DNA of 64,000 nucleotides from CAWJAP01 sp963834365 (GCA_963834365.1 CAWIBS010000044.1:38664-102663); one strand, 5' to 3'; counted from the first letter of the stretch, positions 1-9,414 are shown. The notes: a model not told the origin generated them from the letters alone. Translations and numbers: made by a program.

Positions 1-77
1 ACACGCTGCACGTCAGCCGGCAGGCGCTGGCGGTCGAGGACACCAGCTACTACCAGTCCTGGGTCGAGCCCTCATGA
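1..77 (+). CDS. C-terminal end of probable homogentisate 1,2-dioxygenase (partial)
   Basis: Only the last 24 codons are inside the window, read in the third frame and ending in TGA that overlaps the next ATG as ATGA. The tail has the pattern AL-x-x-ED-x-x-Y-x-x-SW, which I recall from the short bacterial form of homogentisate 1,2-dioxygenase. The fumarylacetoacetase gene 900 bp downstream catalyses the last step of the same tyrosine degradation route, so the context fits. The fragment is too short to prove the family, and another enzyme of the pathway is possible. Confidence 0.4.
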   Translation, partial: TLHVSRQALAVEDTSYYQSWVEPS

Positions 78-1043
78 CGGCAGCGGCCCGGGCGCTGCTC
101 GAGAGCGTCATCGACTACGCCGGCCTGTTCCCGCCGGCCGGCCTCTCCATGCGGGACGCGGTGGATCGCTTTGCCGCGGCGCGGCTGGGTCCCCACGGGT
201 GGATGCTGGGCCGATTCGTGGTGCCCGCGGCGCGCATGAACGAGCTCGAAGCCGTCGTCGCCGCGCGGGACGAGCCGAGCGGAGTCGCCTGGCCGCTGAC
301 CGTCCTGTTGGACGAAGGGTTCGGGACGGGTGAGCCGCGCACCGGCGTTGCTTGCCGGACCACTGAGTCCATCCCTGCTGATCGACGGCGTCGATCTCAG
401 GGTTGAGACCGCGGCGGACGTCGAGCGCACCGCCACCGCGTTGCCGCGCGGGCCGGAGTGGTGGTTCGAAGTTGCCGTCGGCCCGGCTCTCGGCAGCACG
501 CTGGACGCCATTCGAGGTGTGGGCGGGTCGGCCAAGATCCGAACGGGCGGTGTGACGCAGCGGGCCTTTCCGTCAGCGGTCGATGTCGGCCGCTTCATGC
601 TGGCCTGCGCGAAGGCCGGAGTCCGCTTCAAGGCGACAGCCGGCCTGCACCATGCACTGTGCGGCAGCTTCCGGGTGACGTACGCAGACGACAGCCCGCG
701 GGCGTCGATGCATGGCTTCCTGAACGTGCTGCTGGCGGGGGCGCTGGCCGGGCGCGTGTGCCGCGAGCGGTATCCCGACGCCGAGGCGCACGCGGAGATC
801 GTCGCGCTGCTCGAGGAAGACGACGTTCGCGCGTTCGGCTGGAACGAGGCAGGCATCCGATGGCGGACACACGCGTTCGACTCGCACGCGCTCGCCGCTT
901 CGCGTAGAGTGGGCGCGCGCAGCTTCGGGTCGTGCTCGTTCGACGAGCCCGTGCTGGAGCTGGCCGATCTGGGGATCATTCCTGCCAGCTCCAGCACATG
1001 TACCTCGACGACACCCACAACCCCGACGCCCTCAGCTGGGTAA
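74..1043 (+). CDS. Uncharacterised protein between tyrosine-degradation genes, one frameshift
   Basis: The first frame (from ATG at 74) gives about 85 residues beginning MTAAARALLESVIDYAGLF. The reading then has to change frame near 325-335 and continues through VETAADVER, GGSAKIRTGG, FKATAGLHHA, HGFLNVLLA and a C-terminal SFGSCSFDEPVLELADLG. I do not recognise a catalytic family. The soluble, roughly 310-residue protein looks like a conserved hypothetical often placed next to fumarylacetoacetase genes, as here: its start overlaps the previous stop by ATGA and its end overlaps the fahA start, so the three are probably one operon. The single frame break is more likely a sequence error than decay, because both halves keep conserved-looking motifs. 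Function unknown. Confidence 0.6.
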
Positions 1044-2320
1044 CGTCGGCGAACGGCGCCGACAGCGACTTTCCCATCCAGAACCTGCCGCTGGGCGTGT
1101 TCGAGCGCGACGGCGAGGACCGCGCCCGCGTCGGCGTCGCAATCGGCGATTTCGTGCTCGACGTCGTCGCGTGCCACGAGCGCGGGCTCTTTTCGGGTCG
1201 GGCGGCGCGCGCCGCCGAGGCCTGCGCAGCGCCGCCCCTCAACGCGCTGATGGCGCTCGGCCATCGCTCGGGGACCGCGCTGCGCGCGCGGATCAGCGAG
1301 TTGCTCCGCTCCAACCATCCCGACCTGCGCGCCCACCGCCGACAGGTGGAACCGTGTCTGATCCCGGCCGCGGAGGTGACACTCCGCTGTCCGGTGGAGA
1401 TCGGAGACTTCACCGACTTCTACGCGTCGCGCCACCATGCGACCAACGTCGGGACCATGCTGCGTCCCGATCAGCCATTGCTCCCCAACTACACCTACGT
1501 GCCCATCGGCTATCACGGGCGCGCGTCATCGATTGTCGTCGGTGGCACCGACATCCGCCGGCCGCGCGGTCAGGTGCGGCGTGGCGAGGAGCCGCCGTCC
1601 TTCGAGCCGACGGCCAGGCTCGACTACGAGCTGGAGGTCGGATTCTTCGTCGGGCCCGGCAACGCGCTCGGCGCGCCGATCACCATCGACCGCGCCGACG
1701 AGCACCTGTTCGGGATCTGTCTCGTGAACGACTGGTCGGCGCGCGACGTCCAGCAGTGGGAGTACCAGCCGCTCGGACCGTTTCTGGCCAAGAGCTTTGC
1801 GACGTCGATCTCGCCGTGGGTGGTCACCTTCGACGCGCTCGAGCCCTACCGCGTGCCCGAGACGCCGCGGCCGGCCGGGGACCCGGCGCCGCTGCCGTAT
1901 CTGGACGGGGCTCGCGGCAGGCTCTCGGGCATGCTCGACCTCCAGCTCGAGGTGTGGCTGTCGAGCGCCGCGATGCGGGACGCCGGCCTCGAGGCGATCC
2001 TGGTGAGCCGCAGCAATCTTCGCGATCTCTACTGGACGCCGGCGCAGTTGCTGACGCATCACACGAGCAACGGCTGCAATCTCCGGCCGGGCGACCTGCT
2101 CGGGTCAGGCACCGTTTCCGGCGCCACGCCGGACAGTCGCGGCTGTCTCCTCGAACGCACGTGGCGCGGCACCGAGCCGCTGACGCTGCCGACCGGCGAG
2201 TCGCGGCGCTTCCTCGAGGATGGCGACGAAGTGATATTTCGCGGCCATGCGACGTGCGCCGGCCGGCCCCGGATCGGCCTGGGCGAATGCCGGGGCCGTG
2301 TGAGTCCGGCCCTCCCCTGA
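998..2320 (+). CDS. fahA: Fumarylacetoacetase
   Basis: A 440-residue enzyme that hydrolyses 4-fumarylacetoacetate to fumarate and acetoacetate, the last step of tyrosine/homogentisate degradation in the cytosol. Family motifs seen in order: FTDFYASRHHATNVG at the start of the catalytic domain (metal-binding Asp and catalytic His), PIGYHGRASSIV, YELEVGFFVG (metal-ligand Glu residues), CLVNDWSARDVQ (Asp ligand), PLGPFLAKSF, THHTSNGCNLRPGDLLGSGT. Length matches the bacterial and eukaryotic family. ATG 998 was chosen because MYLDDTHNPDALSW leads directly into the N-terminal domain; the open frame extends upstream to 932 but that part is the overlapping previous gene. The reading frame is intact. 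Confidence 0.95.
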   Translation: MYLDDTHNPDALSWVTSANGADSDFPIQNLPLGVFERDGEDRARVGVAIGDFVLDVVACHERGLFSGRAARAAEACAAPPLNALMALGHRSGTALRARISELLRSNHPDLRAHRRQVEPCLIPAAEVTLRCPVEIGDFTDFYASRHHATNVGTMLRPDQPLLPNYTYVPIGYHGRASSIVVGGTDIRRPRGQVRRGEEPPSFEPTARLDYELEVGFFVGPGNALGAPITIDRADEHLFGICLVNDWSARDVQQWEYQPLGPFLAKSFATSISPWVVTFDALEPYRVPETPRPAGDPAPLPYLDGARGRLSGMLDLQLEVWLSSAAMRDAGLEAILVSRSNLRDLYWTPAQLLTHHTSNGCNLRPGDLLGSGTVSGATPDSRGCLLERTWRGTEPLTLPTGESRRFLEDGDEVIFRGHATCAGRPRIGLGECRGRVSPALP

Positions 2321-2350
2321 GAAATCGCGAGAGATGGTTCACCGTGCCAG

Positions 2351-2417
2351 GTCCGGCTGAAGCCGGACTCGACGGGCTTCCGGTCAGCTCCGTCGTAGTG
2401 TCCGGCTTCAGCCGGAC
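2351..2417. repeat. Dispersed palindromic repeat, copy 1
   Basis: GTCCGGCTGAAGCCGGAC at 2351-2368 and GTAGTGTCCGGCTTCAGCCGGAC at 2395-2417 are inverted copies of one 18-bp core, separated by 26 bp. The pair lies between the convergent ends of fahA and the APS kinase gene and could fold into a long hairpin, so it may also end transcription in both directions. A second copy with the same two arms is at 8750-8842, again between convergent gene ends. Each 18-bp arm is itself palindromic. Confidence 0.9.
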
Positions 2418-2429
2418 CTGCAGCCGTCG

Positions 2430-3845
2430 TTAAAAAAGCGCCTTGGTGCGGAGGAGCGCCAGGATCTGATCGACGGCCTGCTGCGGTGATCCGTGGGCGG
2501 CGTGCACCGTGAGGTCGGGCGCCGGCGGTATCTCGTAGGGATCGGAAATCCCGGTGAACTCCGGGACGAGGCCGGCCCGGGCCCGGGCATACAGGCCCTT
2601 GGGGTCGCGTGATTCGCACACCTCGAGCGGGGTGTCTACATAGACCAGCAAGAAGATTCCCGCCTCCTCCACGATCCGGCGGGCCTGCTGCCGCACATCG
2701 TCATAGGGCGCGATCGGCGCACAGATAGCGAGTCCCCCGTGTCGCGCGATCTCGGCGGCGACGAAGGCCATGCGCCGGACGTTGAGCTCCCGGTGGGCGC
2801 GCGAGAACCCGAGCTCGGATGACAGATGCCGGCGCACGAGGTCGCCGTCGAGCAGTGAGACCTCCCGGCCTTCCTCCAGCAGCCGGATTCGCAGGGCATT
2901 GGCAATCGTGGACTTGCCCGCACCCGAGAGACCCGTGAAGAACACCGTGCCTCCGGGTCTCGACCCGGCAGCCGCCGCGCCCTCTTCGGTCGCGGCAGGC
3001 AGGCGCACGATCCCGGCCCCACCCCCCGGGACGTCGCTGACGGCCTCGCCGACGGCCGCGAGATGCGAACAGCCGTAGTTCCGGGCGACAATCGCCTGAA
3101 ACGCGATCGAGCGGCGAGAGTCGCTGGCCGGGACCCACGGGAGAACGCACAACAGCCGGCGCTCCACGGGAAACGCCGCGATCCAGTCGTGAAGCCATCG
3201 AAGCCGCCGGTAGGCGGCGAGACCGGCCGGACCGGCGCTGGTGTCGGCGACGAAGAGGACGACGCCGGCGTCGAGGCTGCGGGCGGCGTCGATCAGCGCC
3301 GGGCGATCCGCTGGCGGACCGGCGCCCTCCGCGACGATTGCGAGTGCCGCGTGCCATCCCCGTCGCCGGACTTCGTGCCGGACGTCAGCCGGGGTCCGTC
3401 GCCCGTCGAGGAAGTCGTAATGCGTCGGCGCATCGAGTCCGTCCACCGGGCCGCCGACGAAGTGCTCACCGCCGGCGTCCCACCGCTCCTCGACGAGCAG
3501 AACAGCGAGCGCCCGCCCCTCGCCTTCCCGCAGGACGAGTCGTCCGGCAGTCCCCGCGGCGCTTGCGGTGGCCTCTGTCACGGCGAGCGCGATCGGCACC
3601 GGCCAGGGCGTGCCATCCGGGAGCTGTAACGATTTCGTCACGCCCGCCACTTCGTCGCGGCGCATGAAGCCCGTAAGTGGTGAGCAGGCGCCGTTCATCA
3701 CGAGCTCGAGGCTGGCGGCTTGAGCGTCCGTCAGCGCCCATGACGGCCAGTCCTGGAGGGCGCGCCTGAGGGCCTCGATGCGATCCGGTGCCGCCTGTCG
3801 ATTGACGAGAACGCCGCCCAGCGGCGCCGGGGGAAACGGGGGCAT
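2430..3845 (-). CDS. cysC: APS kinase with inactive ATP-sulfurylase-like N-terminal domain
   Basis: A 471-residue two-domain protein. Residues 298-471 are a complete adenylylsulfate kinase, making PAPS from APS and ATP: P-loop GLSGAGKST (305-313), LLDGDLVRRHL, APYDDVRQQAR, VDTPLEVCESRDPKGLYARA, FTGISDPYE. Residues 1 to about 290 follow the ATP sulfurylase fold order (SLELVMNGACSPLTGFM, TPADVRHEVRRRGW, ARNYGCSHL), but the nucleotide-binding QxRNP motif is replaced by a stretch with LAIVAEGAG. The GRDHAG motif is VGEAVS, and the MRYAGPREA region is WVPASDSRRS. The N-terminal domain therefore cannot be a normal ATP sulfurylase; it may be regulatory or structural. It is divergent from the SLC13 permease gene and close to cysD-cysNC. 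The ATG at 3845 was chosen because upstream codons lie over the permease. Confidence 0.9.
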   Translation of the reverse strand: MPPFPPAPLGGVLVNRQAAPDRIEALRRALQDWPSWALTDAQAASLELVMNGACSPLTGFMRRDEVAGVTKSLQLPDGTPWPVPIALAVTEATASAAGTAGRLVLREGEGRALAVLLVEERWDAGGEHFVGGPVDGLDAPTHYDFLDGRRTPADVRHEVRRRGWHAALAIVAEGAGPPADRPALIDAARSLDAGVVLFVADTSAGPAGLAAYRRLRWLHDWIAAFPVERRLLCVLPWVPASDSRRSIAFQAIVARNYGCSHLAAVGEAVSDVPGGGAGIVRLPAATEEGAAAAGSRPGGTVFFTGLSGAGKSTIANALRIRLLEEGREVSLLDGDLVRRHLSSELGFSRAHRELNVRRMAFVAAEIARHGGLAICAPIAPYDDVRQQARRIVEEAGIFLLVYVDTPLEVCESRDPKGLYARARAGLVPEFTGISDPYEIPPAPDLTVHAAHGSPQQAVDQILALLRTKALF

Positions 3846-3908
3846 GTGAGAGACGGCGAGTGGCCGGCGTGGGCTGGCTGCGGCCGGGCCGAAGTGCAGC
3901 CCGGTATT

Positions 3909-5727
3909 ATGGCATGCGTGAACTGGGAAGCCTGGGTCGTGCTCGGCACCGTCGCGGTCGTCTTCGTGGCCTTGTGGAAGAACCTCGCCGGGCCCGATGT
4001 CATCCTCCTGGGCGGGGCCGTCTTCGTCAGCCACGCTGGGTCTCGCCAGCGCTCGCTTCCCGGCGCCCCGCGAGTTCGCGCTGCAGTTCGGCAACGAGGG
4101 TGTCCTGACGGTGGCCGTCCTGTTCATCGTCGCGGCCGGGCTCACCGAGACCGGGGGGCTGCAGATCGTCACCGAGCGGTTGCTCGGACTGCCGCGGCAT
4201 ACGACGAGTGCGCAGGCGCGGCTGATGCTGCCAGTCCTCGGGGTGAGCGCGTTCCTGAACAACACACCCGTCGTCGCGATGTTCATTCCGGTGGTGAACA
4301 CCTGGTGCAAGAAGACCGGCATCAGCCCGTCGAAGCTGTTCATTCCCCTGAGCTACGCCGCCATCCTCGGCGGGGTCTGTACGCTGATTGGCACCAGCAC
4401 CAACCTCGTGGTCCAGGCGCAGCTCGTTGATGCCCGCAAGGTCGATCCCAGCGTCCCGTTGCTGGGGATGTGGACGTTGACGCCGATTGGCGTGCCGGTC
4501 GCGCTGATCGGAGTGGCGTTCATCCTGCTGGCCTCGCGCCGCCTGCTGCCGGAGCGCAAGGCCTTCCGGGCACAGGTGGCCGACCCGCGGCAATACACCG
4601 TTGAAATGATGGTGCAGCCAGGCAGCCCGATTGTCGGGCAGACCATCGAGCAGGCGGGTCTGCGCCGGCTGGCGGGCGCGTTTCTGAGCGCGATCGAGCG
4701 CGGCGGCGAGACGTTCGTCGCGGTGGGGCCGGACCAGGTGCTGCGGGCCCACGATCGGCTCGTCTTCGTCGGGGTCGTCGAGTCGATCGTCGATCTGCAG
4801 CGGCTGCGGGGACTGGTGCCGGCGACCGACGAGGTCTTCAAGCTGACCGCGTCTCGACTCGACCGCCTGCTCGTCGAAGCCGTGGTCAGCGGGACGTCAC
4901 CCTTCGCCGGCAAGACGATTCGAGAAGGCCACTTCCGCACGCGTTACGACGCGGCCGTCATCGCCGTGTCGCGGAACGGTCAGCTCCTCAAGGGCAAGAT
5001 CGGCGACATGCGGCTCGAGCCCGGCGATGCGCTGCTGCTCCAGGCGCATCCCGAGTTCGCCGACCGTCACCGCGACGATCGCGACTTCCTCCTCGTGTCG
5101 GCGATTCACGATGCGCGGCCGCTGCGGCACGAGCGTGGCTGGCTGTCGGTGTCGATCATGACGGCCATGGTCATCGTGGCGTCGCTCGAGTCCTGGCTCG
5201 GGATCAGCGTCTTTCATTCGGCACTGATAGCCGCCGCCGCTATGGGCCTGGCCGGCTGCCTGTCGGCGGAAGTTGCCCGGCGGAGCGTCGATCTCGCCGT
5301 CGTCGTCGGCATCGTCGGTGCCCTCGTCATCGGACAGGCCATCCAGAAGAGCGGGCTCGGTGACCACGCGGCGGCCGTGCTCATCGGAGCCGTGTCGGAC
5401 TTCGGCCCCTGGGGGGTGCTCGCGGGCATCTATCTGCTGACGCTGGGGTTCACCGAGCTGGTGACGAACAACGCGGCGGTCGCGCTGGCGTTTCCGATTG
5501 CGTATGCGACGGCTGAACGGCTGGACGTCAGCCTGCTGCCGTTTGCGGTCACGGTGGCGATTGCGGCCTCGGCCGGCTTCGCGACGCCCCTGGGATACCA
5601 GACCCATCTGATGGTCTATGGTCCTGGAGGCTATCGGTTTGCCGACTTCGCGCGGATTGGCCTGCCGCTGGATCTCGTGTGCATGGCCGTCACCATCGCG
5701 CTGGTCCCTCTCGTGTATCCATTCTGA
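3909..5727 (+). CDS. SLC13/DASS-type permease with two RCK_C domains, probable sulfate uptake
   Basis: An integral membrane anion permease. The N-terminal membrane half contains FLNNTPVVAMFIPV and LIGTSTNLVVQAQL, typical of the SLC13 (DASS) family. Two TrkA-C/RCK_C domains follow (SPIVGQTIEQAGLRR and SPFAGKTIREGHFRT regions), then a second membrane half with ELVTNNAAVALAF and GFATPLGYQTHLMVYGPGGY. This layout is shared with sulfate permeases of the SAC1/SLT type. The position beside cysD-cysNC and a divergent APS kinase supports sulfate import, though the substrate is inferred. The start MACVNWEAW (ATG 3909) is in a different frame from the rest; one extra base near 4030 breaks the frame after GGAVFV. 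The stop codon is the first triplet of an 18-bp tandem repeat. Confidence 0.85.
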
Positions 5728-5796
5728 GCCACGGATAGGATCTGAGCCACGGACGAGATCTGAGCCACGGATAAGATCTGAGCCACGGATAAGATC
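5725..5796 (+). repeat. Four tandem copies of an 18-bp repeat
   Basis: The unit TGAGCCACGGATAAGATC occurs four times head to tail (5725, 5743, 5761, 5779). Copies 3 and 4 are identical; copies 1 and 2 differ by one or two bases. The first TGA is the stop codon of the permease gene, so the array starts exactly inside the coding end. It lies 80 bp before cysD and may affect spacing or termination between the two genes. Confidence 0.95.
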
Positions 5797-5875
5797 TCGA
5801 CAAGATCGGACTGAGGCGACCCAGGCCCTCCAGAGCAGACGGGCTCTGCGAGAATAGTCGAGAGTCACTTCTTCG

Positions 5876-6784
5876 ATGAGCGAGTATTCCCTGTCCCATC
5901 TGCGGCAGCTCGAGGCCGAGAGCATCCACATCATCCGCGAGGTCGTCGCCGAGTTCGAGAACCCGGTGATGCTCTATTCGATCGGCAAGGACTCGTCGGT
6001 CATGGTGCGCCTGGCGATGAAGGCGTTTCATCCCGGCACGCTGCCGTTTCCGCTGCTGCACATCGACACCACGTGGAAGTTCCGGGAGATGGTGAGCTTC
6101 CGCGACCGGTTCTGTGCCGAGCACGGGCTGCGCCTGATCGTCCACGTCAACCGGAGCGACGAGGCGCGCGCGCTGAGCCCGATCACGCATGGCAGCAAGA
6201 AGTGGACGGACGTGATGAAGACGCAGGGCCTCCTGCAGGCGCTCGAGGCCGGACGGTTCGACGCCGCCTTCGGCGGGGCCCGTCGCGACGAGGAGAAATC
6301 GCGGGCGAAAGAGCGTGTCTACTCGTTCCGCGACCGCAACCACCAGTGGGACCCGAAGAACCAGCGGCCGGAGCTCTGGAATCTCTACAACGGGCGGATC
6401 GACAGGGGCGAGAGCATCCGCGTGTTCCCGCTGTCGAACTGGACCGAGCTCGACGTCTGGCAGTACGTCCATCTCGAGCAGATTCCGGTCGTGCCGCTCT
6501 ATTTCGCCGCGGTCCGCCCGACGGTGGAGCGCGACGGCATGATCCTCATGGTGGACGACGATCGCCTGCCGTTGCAGCCGGGAGAGGTGGTGCAGCAGCG
6601 GCTGGTGCGGTTCCGCACGCTGGGCTGCTATCCGTTCACCGGCGCCGTCGCCTCGGCGGCCGCCACGGTTCCGGACATCATCGAGGAGATGCTGGTGGCG
6701 ACGACGTCCGAGCGGCAGGGGCGGGCGATCGACCACGACGAGTCGGGCTCCATGGAGCAGAAGAAGAAGGAAGGGTACTTCTGA
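5876..6784 (+). CDS. cysD: Sulfate adenylyltransferase subunit 2 (CysD)
   Basis: A 302-residue ATP sulfurylase small subunit of the PAPS-reductase-like ATP pyrophosphatase fold. With CysN it makes APS from sulfate and ATP in the cytosol. The PP-loop SIGKDSS is at residues 35-41, followed by LLHIDTTWKFREM, AFGGARRDEEKSRAKER, NGRIDRGESIRVFPLSNWTE and LGCYPFTGA, all standard for the family. The full length is present without frame breaks. The stop overlaps the cysN start as ATGA, so the two subunits are translationally coupled. The gene follows the tandem repeat array after the permease. Confidence 0.96.
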   Translation: MSEYSLSHLRQLEAESIHIIREVVAEFENPVMLYSIGKDSSVMVRLAMKAFHPGTLPFPLLHIDTTWKFREMVSFRDRFCAEHGLRLIVHVNRSDEARALSPITHGSKKWTDVMKTQGLLQALEAGRFDAAFGGARRDEEKSRAKERVYSFRDRNHQWDPKNQRPELWNLYNGRIDRGESIRVFPLSNWTELDVWQYVHLEQIPVVPLYFAAVRPTVERDGMILMVDDDRLPLQPGEVVQQRLVRFRTLGCYPFTGAVASAAATVPDIIEEMLVATTSERQGRAIDHDESGSMEQKKKEGYF

Positions 6785-8717
6785 TGGCCGTGGAGGCCAC
6801 CGAGGACATCGGCGCCTACCTGGCCGCGCAGGAACGGAAGGAGCTGCTGCGCTTCCTCACGGCGGGGAGCGTGGACGATGGCAAGAGCACGCTCATCGGC
6901 CGGCTGCTGTACGACACGCAGCTGATTTACGAGGATCAGCTCGCGGCGGTGAAGCGCGACAGCGAGCGGAAGGGGACGACGGGCGGCGCGATCGATCTGT
7001 CGCTGCTCATGGACGGACTCAAAGCGGAGCGCGAGCAGGGCATCACGATCGACGTCGCCTACCGCTACTTCTCGACCAGCCGGCGCAAGTTCATCATCGC
7101 CGACTGTCCGGGCCACGAGCAGTACACCCGCAACATGGCGACGGGCGCGTCGAACTGCGACCTGGCGATCATCCTGATCGACGCGCGGCACGGCGTGCAG
7201 CGGCAGACGCGCCGCCATAGCTTCATCGTCTCGCTGCTCGGGATCCGCCACGTCGTCGTCGCGATCAACAAGATGGACCTCGTCGGGTGGTCGGAGTCGC
7301 GCTTCGACGAGATCCGGCACGAGTATGCGGATTTCGCCACCCGGCTGGACATGCGCGACCTGCGCTTCATCCCGCTGTCGGCGCTGCTCGGCGACAACCT
7401 CGTCGAGCCCAGCGCCCACATGCCGTGGTACCAGGGCGAGACGCTGCTGCGGCTGCTGGAGACCGTGCACATCGCCTCGGACCGCAACCTGATCGACTTC
7501 CGCCTGCCTGTTCAGTACGTGAATCGACCGAACCTCGACTTCCGTGGGTTCTGCGGCACGGTGGCGTCGGGCGTGGTCCGGCAGGGCGACGAGGTCATGG
7601 TGCTGCCGTCCGGACAGCGCAGCCGCGTCAAGGCCCTCGTCACCTATGAGGGCGACGTGCCGCAGGCGTTCCCGCCGATGGCCGTCACGGTCGTGCTCGA
7701 GGACGAGATCGACGTGAGCCGGGGCAGCATGCTCGTGCATCCCGGCGAACCTGCCGCGACTCGAACAGACCTTCGAGGCGATGGTCGTGTGGATGGCCGA
7801 GGAACCGCTGGTGCCGGGCAAGGCGTATCTCGTCAAGCACACGGCGAACATCGTCAACGGGAGCGTGACGACCCTGCACTACCGCGTGGACGTCAACACG
7901 CTGCGCCGCGAGCCGGCGACGCGGCTGTCGATGAACGACGTCGCGCGCTGCACGATCGCGGTGAGCCGGCCGCTGCCGGTGGACCCGTACCGGCACAATC
8001 GCGCCCTGGGCGCGTTCATCCTCATCGACCGGATGACCAACCGGACGGTCGGTGCCGGCATGGTCGTGGACCGCCGCACCGCGCTCGAGCAGACGGGCGA
8101 TCACTGGTCCGGCGATACGCGTGAGGCGGCGGCCTCCGCGGCGGCGACGACAGTGACCGCTGAAGAGCGGGCGGCGCGCTACGGCCAGCGGCCCGTCACC
8201 GTGCTGCTCACCGGCCTTGCCGGGTCCGGGAAGTCGACGCTGGCCGCACGGCTGGAGCGGCGGCTGTTCGACGAAGGGCGCGCGGTCTGCGGTGCTCGAC
8301 GGCCGCCAGATGCGGCAGACGATCAGCCGGGATCTGGGATTCACGCCGGGCGATCGGTCCGAGAACCTGCGCCGCGCGGCGGATGTTGCGCGCCTGATGA
8401 ACGACACCGGACTGCTGTGCATCTGCGCCTTCCTCGCGCCGGACGCGGCTGTTCGCGCAAAGGCGCGTCACGCGATCGGCGCCGACCGTTTCCTCCTCGT
8501 GCACGTGTCGGCGCCGGTCGAGGTCTGCCGCGCCCGCGACCAGCACGGCGTCTACGCCCGGGCGGACTCGGGAGAGGTGCCGGACTATCCCGGCGTCACG
8601 GGCGCCTACGAGGCCCCGACCGACGCCGACCTCGTGCTGGACACAGCGACGCAGTCAGTGGACGCCTGCGTCGATGCGCTGATGGAACTGTTGCGCGCCC
8701 GAGGCGCGGTGGCGTAG
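6784..8717 (+). CDS. cysNC: Bifunctional CysN-CysC: sulfate adenylyltransferase GTPase subunit fused to APS kinase
   Basis: Roughly 644 residues in three frames. The first part is the CysN GTPase: GSVDDGKS at residues 28-35 (G1), DCPGHEQY (G3), NKMD (G4), then elongation-factor-like beta-barrel domains. The frame breaks near 7748, after MLVHPGEPA, and resumes with FEAMVVWMAEEPLVPGKAY. The C-terminal part is an APS kinase with P-loop GLAGSGKST. A second break lies near 8285, just before VLDGRQMRQTISRDLGF, and the domain ends with VHVSAPVEVCRARD and EVPDYPGVTGAYE. With CysD it forms APS and then PAPS. Both breaks fall inside conserved blocks and look like sequence errors. It supplies a second APS kinase besides the divergent gene at 2430-3845. 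Confidence 0.92.
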
Positions 8718-8749
8718 GGATCCTCGCGCCATCACGATCGCCGACACCC

Positions 8750-8842
8750 GTCCGGCTGAAGCCGGACACTACGCCGAAAACCCCAACTCCAGAACGGCGC
8801 AGTCTCAGGCCGAACAGCCGTAGTGTCCGGCTTCAGCCGGAC
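8750..8842. repeat. Dispersed palindromic repeat, copy 2
   Basis: GTCCGGCTGAAGCCGGACACTAC (8750-8772) and its inverse GTAGTGTCCGGCTTCAGCCGGAC (8820-8842) flank 47 bp. The arms match copy 1 at 2351-2417, with a longer loop. The element lies between the convergent ends of cysNC and rfbC, the same kind of site as copy 1. Confidence 0.9.
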
Positions 8843-8864
8843 CGGCGTACGGCCTCCGCAGGAG

Positions 8865-8884
8865 GGCGGGGCTTCAGCCCCGCC
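8865..8884. terminator. GC-rich hairpin at convergent gene ends
   Basis: GGCGGGG-CTTCAG-CCCCGCC forms a perfect 7-bp stem with a 6-base loop. It shares the CTTCAG centre with the nearby dispersed repeat, so it may be a related element. It lies between cysNC and rfbC and covers the rfbC stop codon (8874-8876). There is no T-run, so a bidirectional intrinsic terminator is possible but not proven. Confidence 0.5.
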
Positions 8885-9414
8885 GCAAATCTCGCAAACG
8901 CTGATGCGCCCGGTCTCGTGCCGAGAGGATCGGCGTTCCGGTCGGCCACTCGATGCCGACATCCGGATCGTCCCAGGCGAGCCCGCGCTCGGCGGGCGGA
9001 TCGTAGGGCGCCGAGCACTTGTACTCCACGTCCGCGACGTCGCTGAGGACGCAGAAGCCGTGCGCGAACCCGATCGGGACGTAGAGCTGTCGAAAGCTCT
9101 CGGCCGACAAGCGCGCGCCGACCCAGCGGCCGAACGTCGGCGACCCGGTGCGGATGTCCACGGCGACGTCGAAGATCTCGCCCGCGAGGACCCGGATCAG
9201 CTTGGCCTGCGCGATTGGGGCCGACCTGCCAGTGCAGCCCGCGCAGGGTGTGGCGCACCGAGCGCGAATGGTTGTCCTGCACGAAGGTGACGCCGACTCC
9301 GCCGGCCGCGTACCGCGCGGCATTGTAGGTTTCGACGAAGAACCCTCGATCGTCGCGATGGACCGCCGGTTCGATGAGGAGGACCTCTGCGATCGCCGTC
9401 GGGGTGACCGTCAC
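8874..9414 (-). CDS. rfbC: dTDP-4-dehydrorhamnose 3,5-epimerase
   Basis: RmlC-type cupin that epimerises C3 and C5 of dTDP-4-keto-6-deoxyglucose. Seen: LIEPAVHRDDRGFFVETYN, FVQDNHSRS, LRGLHWQ, then (after a frame break near 9220) KLIRVLAGEIFDVAVDIR, PTFGRW, LYVPIGFAHGFCVLSD and VEYKCSAPYDPPAERGLAWDDPD. The His and Asp positions of the active site are present. GTG 9414 overlaps the rfbA stop by four bases, so rfbA-rfbC are coupled. The last residues (LRDLRRG) are encoded in the palindromic repeat zone, so the tail is probably read into repeat DNA. Confidence 0.92.

Noticed and set aside
50..1516. 488-codon open frame on the minus strand
   Set aside because: It is antisense to the tyrosine-degradation genes and has no protein family features; long antisense frames are expected at this G+C content.
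3905..3910. TATTAT as a -10 box for the permease gene
   Set aside because: It overlaps the chosen ATG at 3909 and no -35 partner is visible at the right distance.
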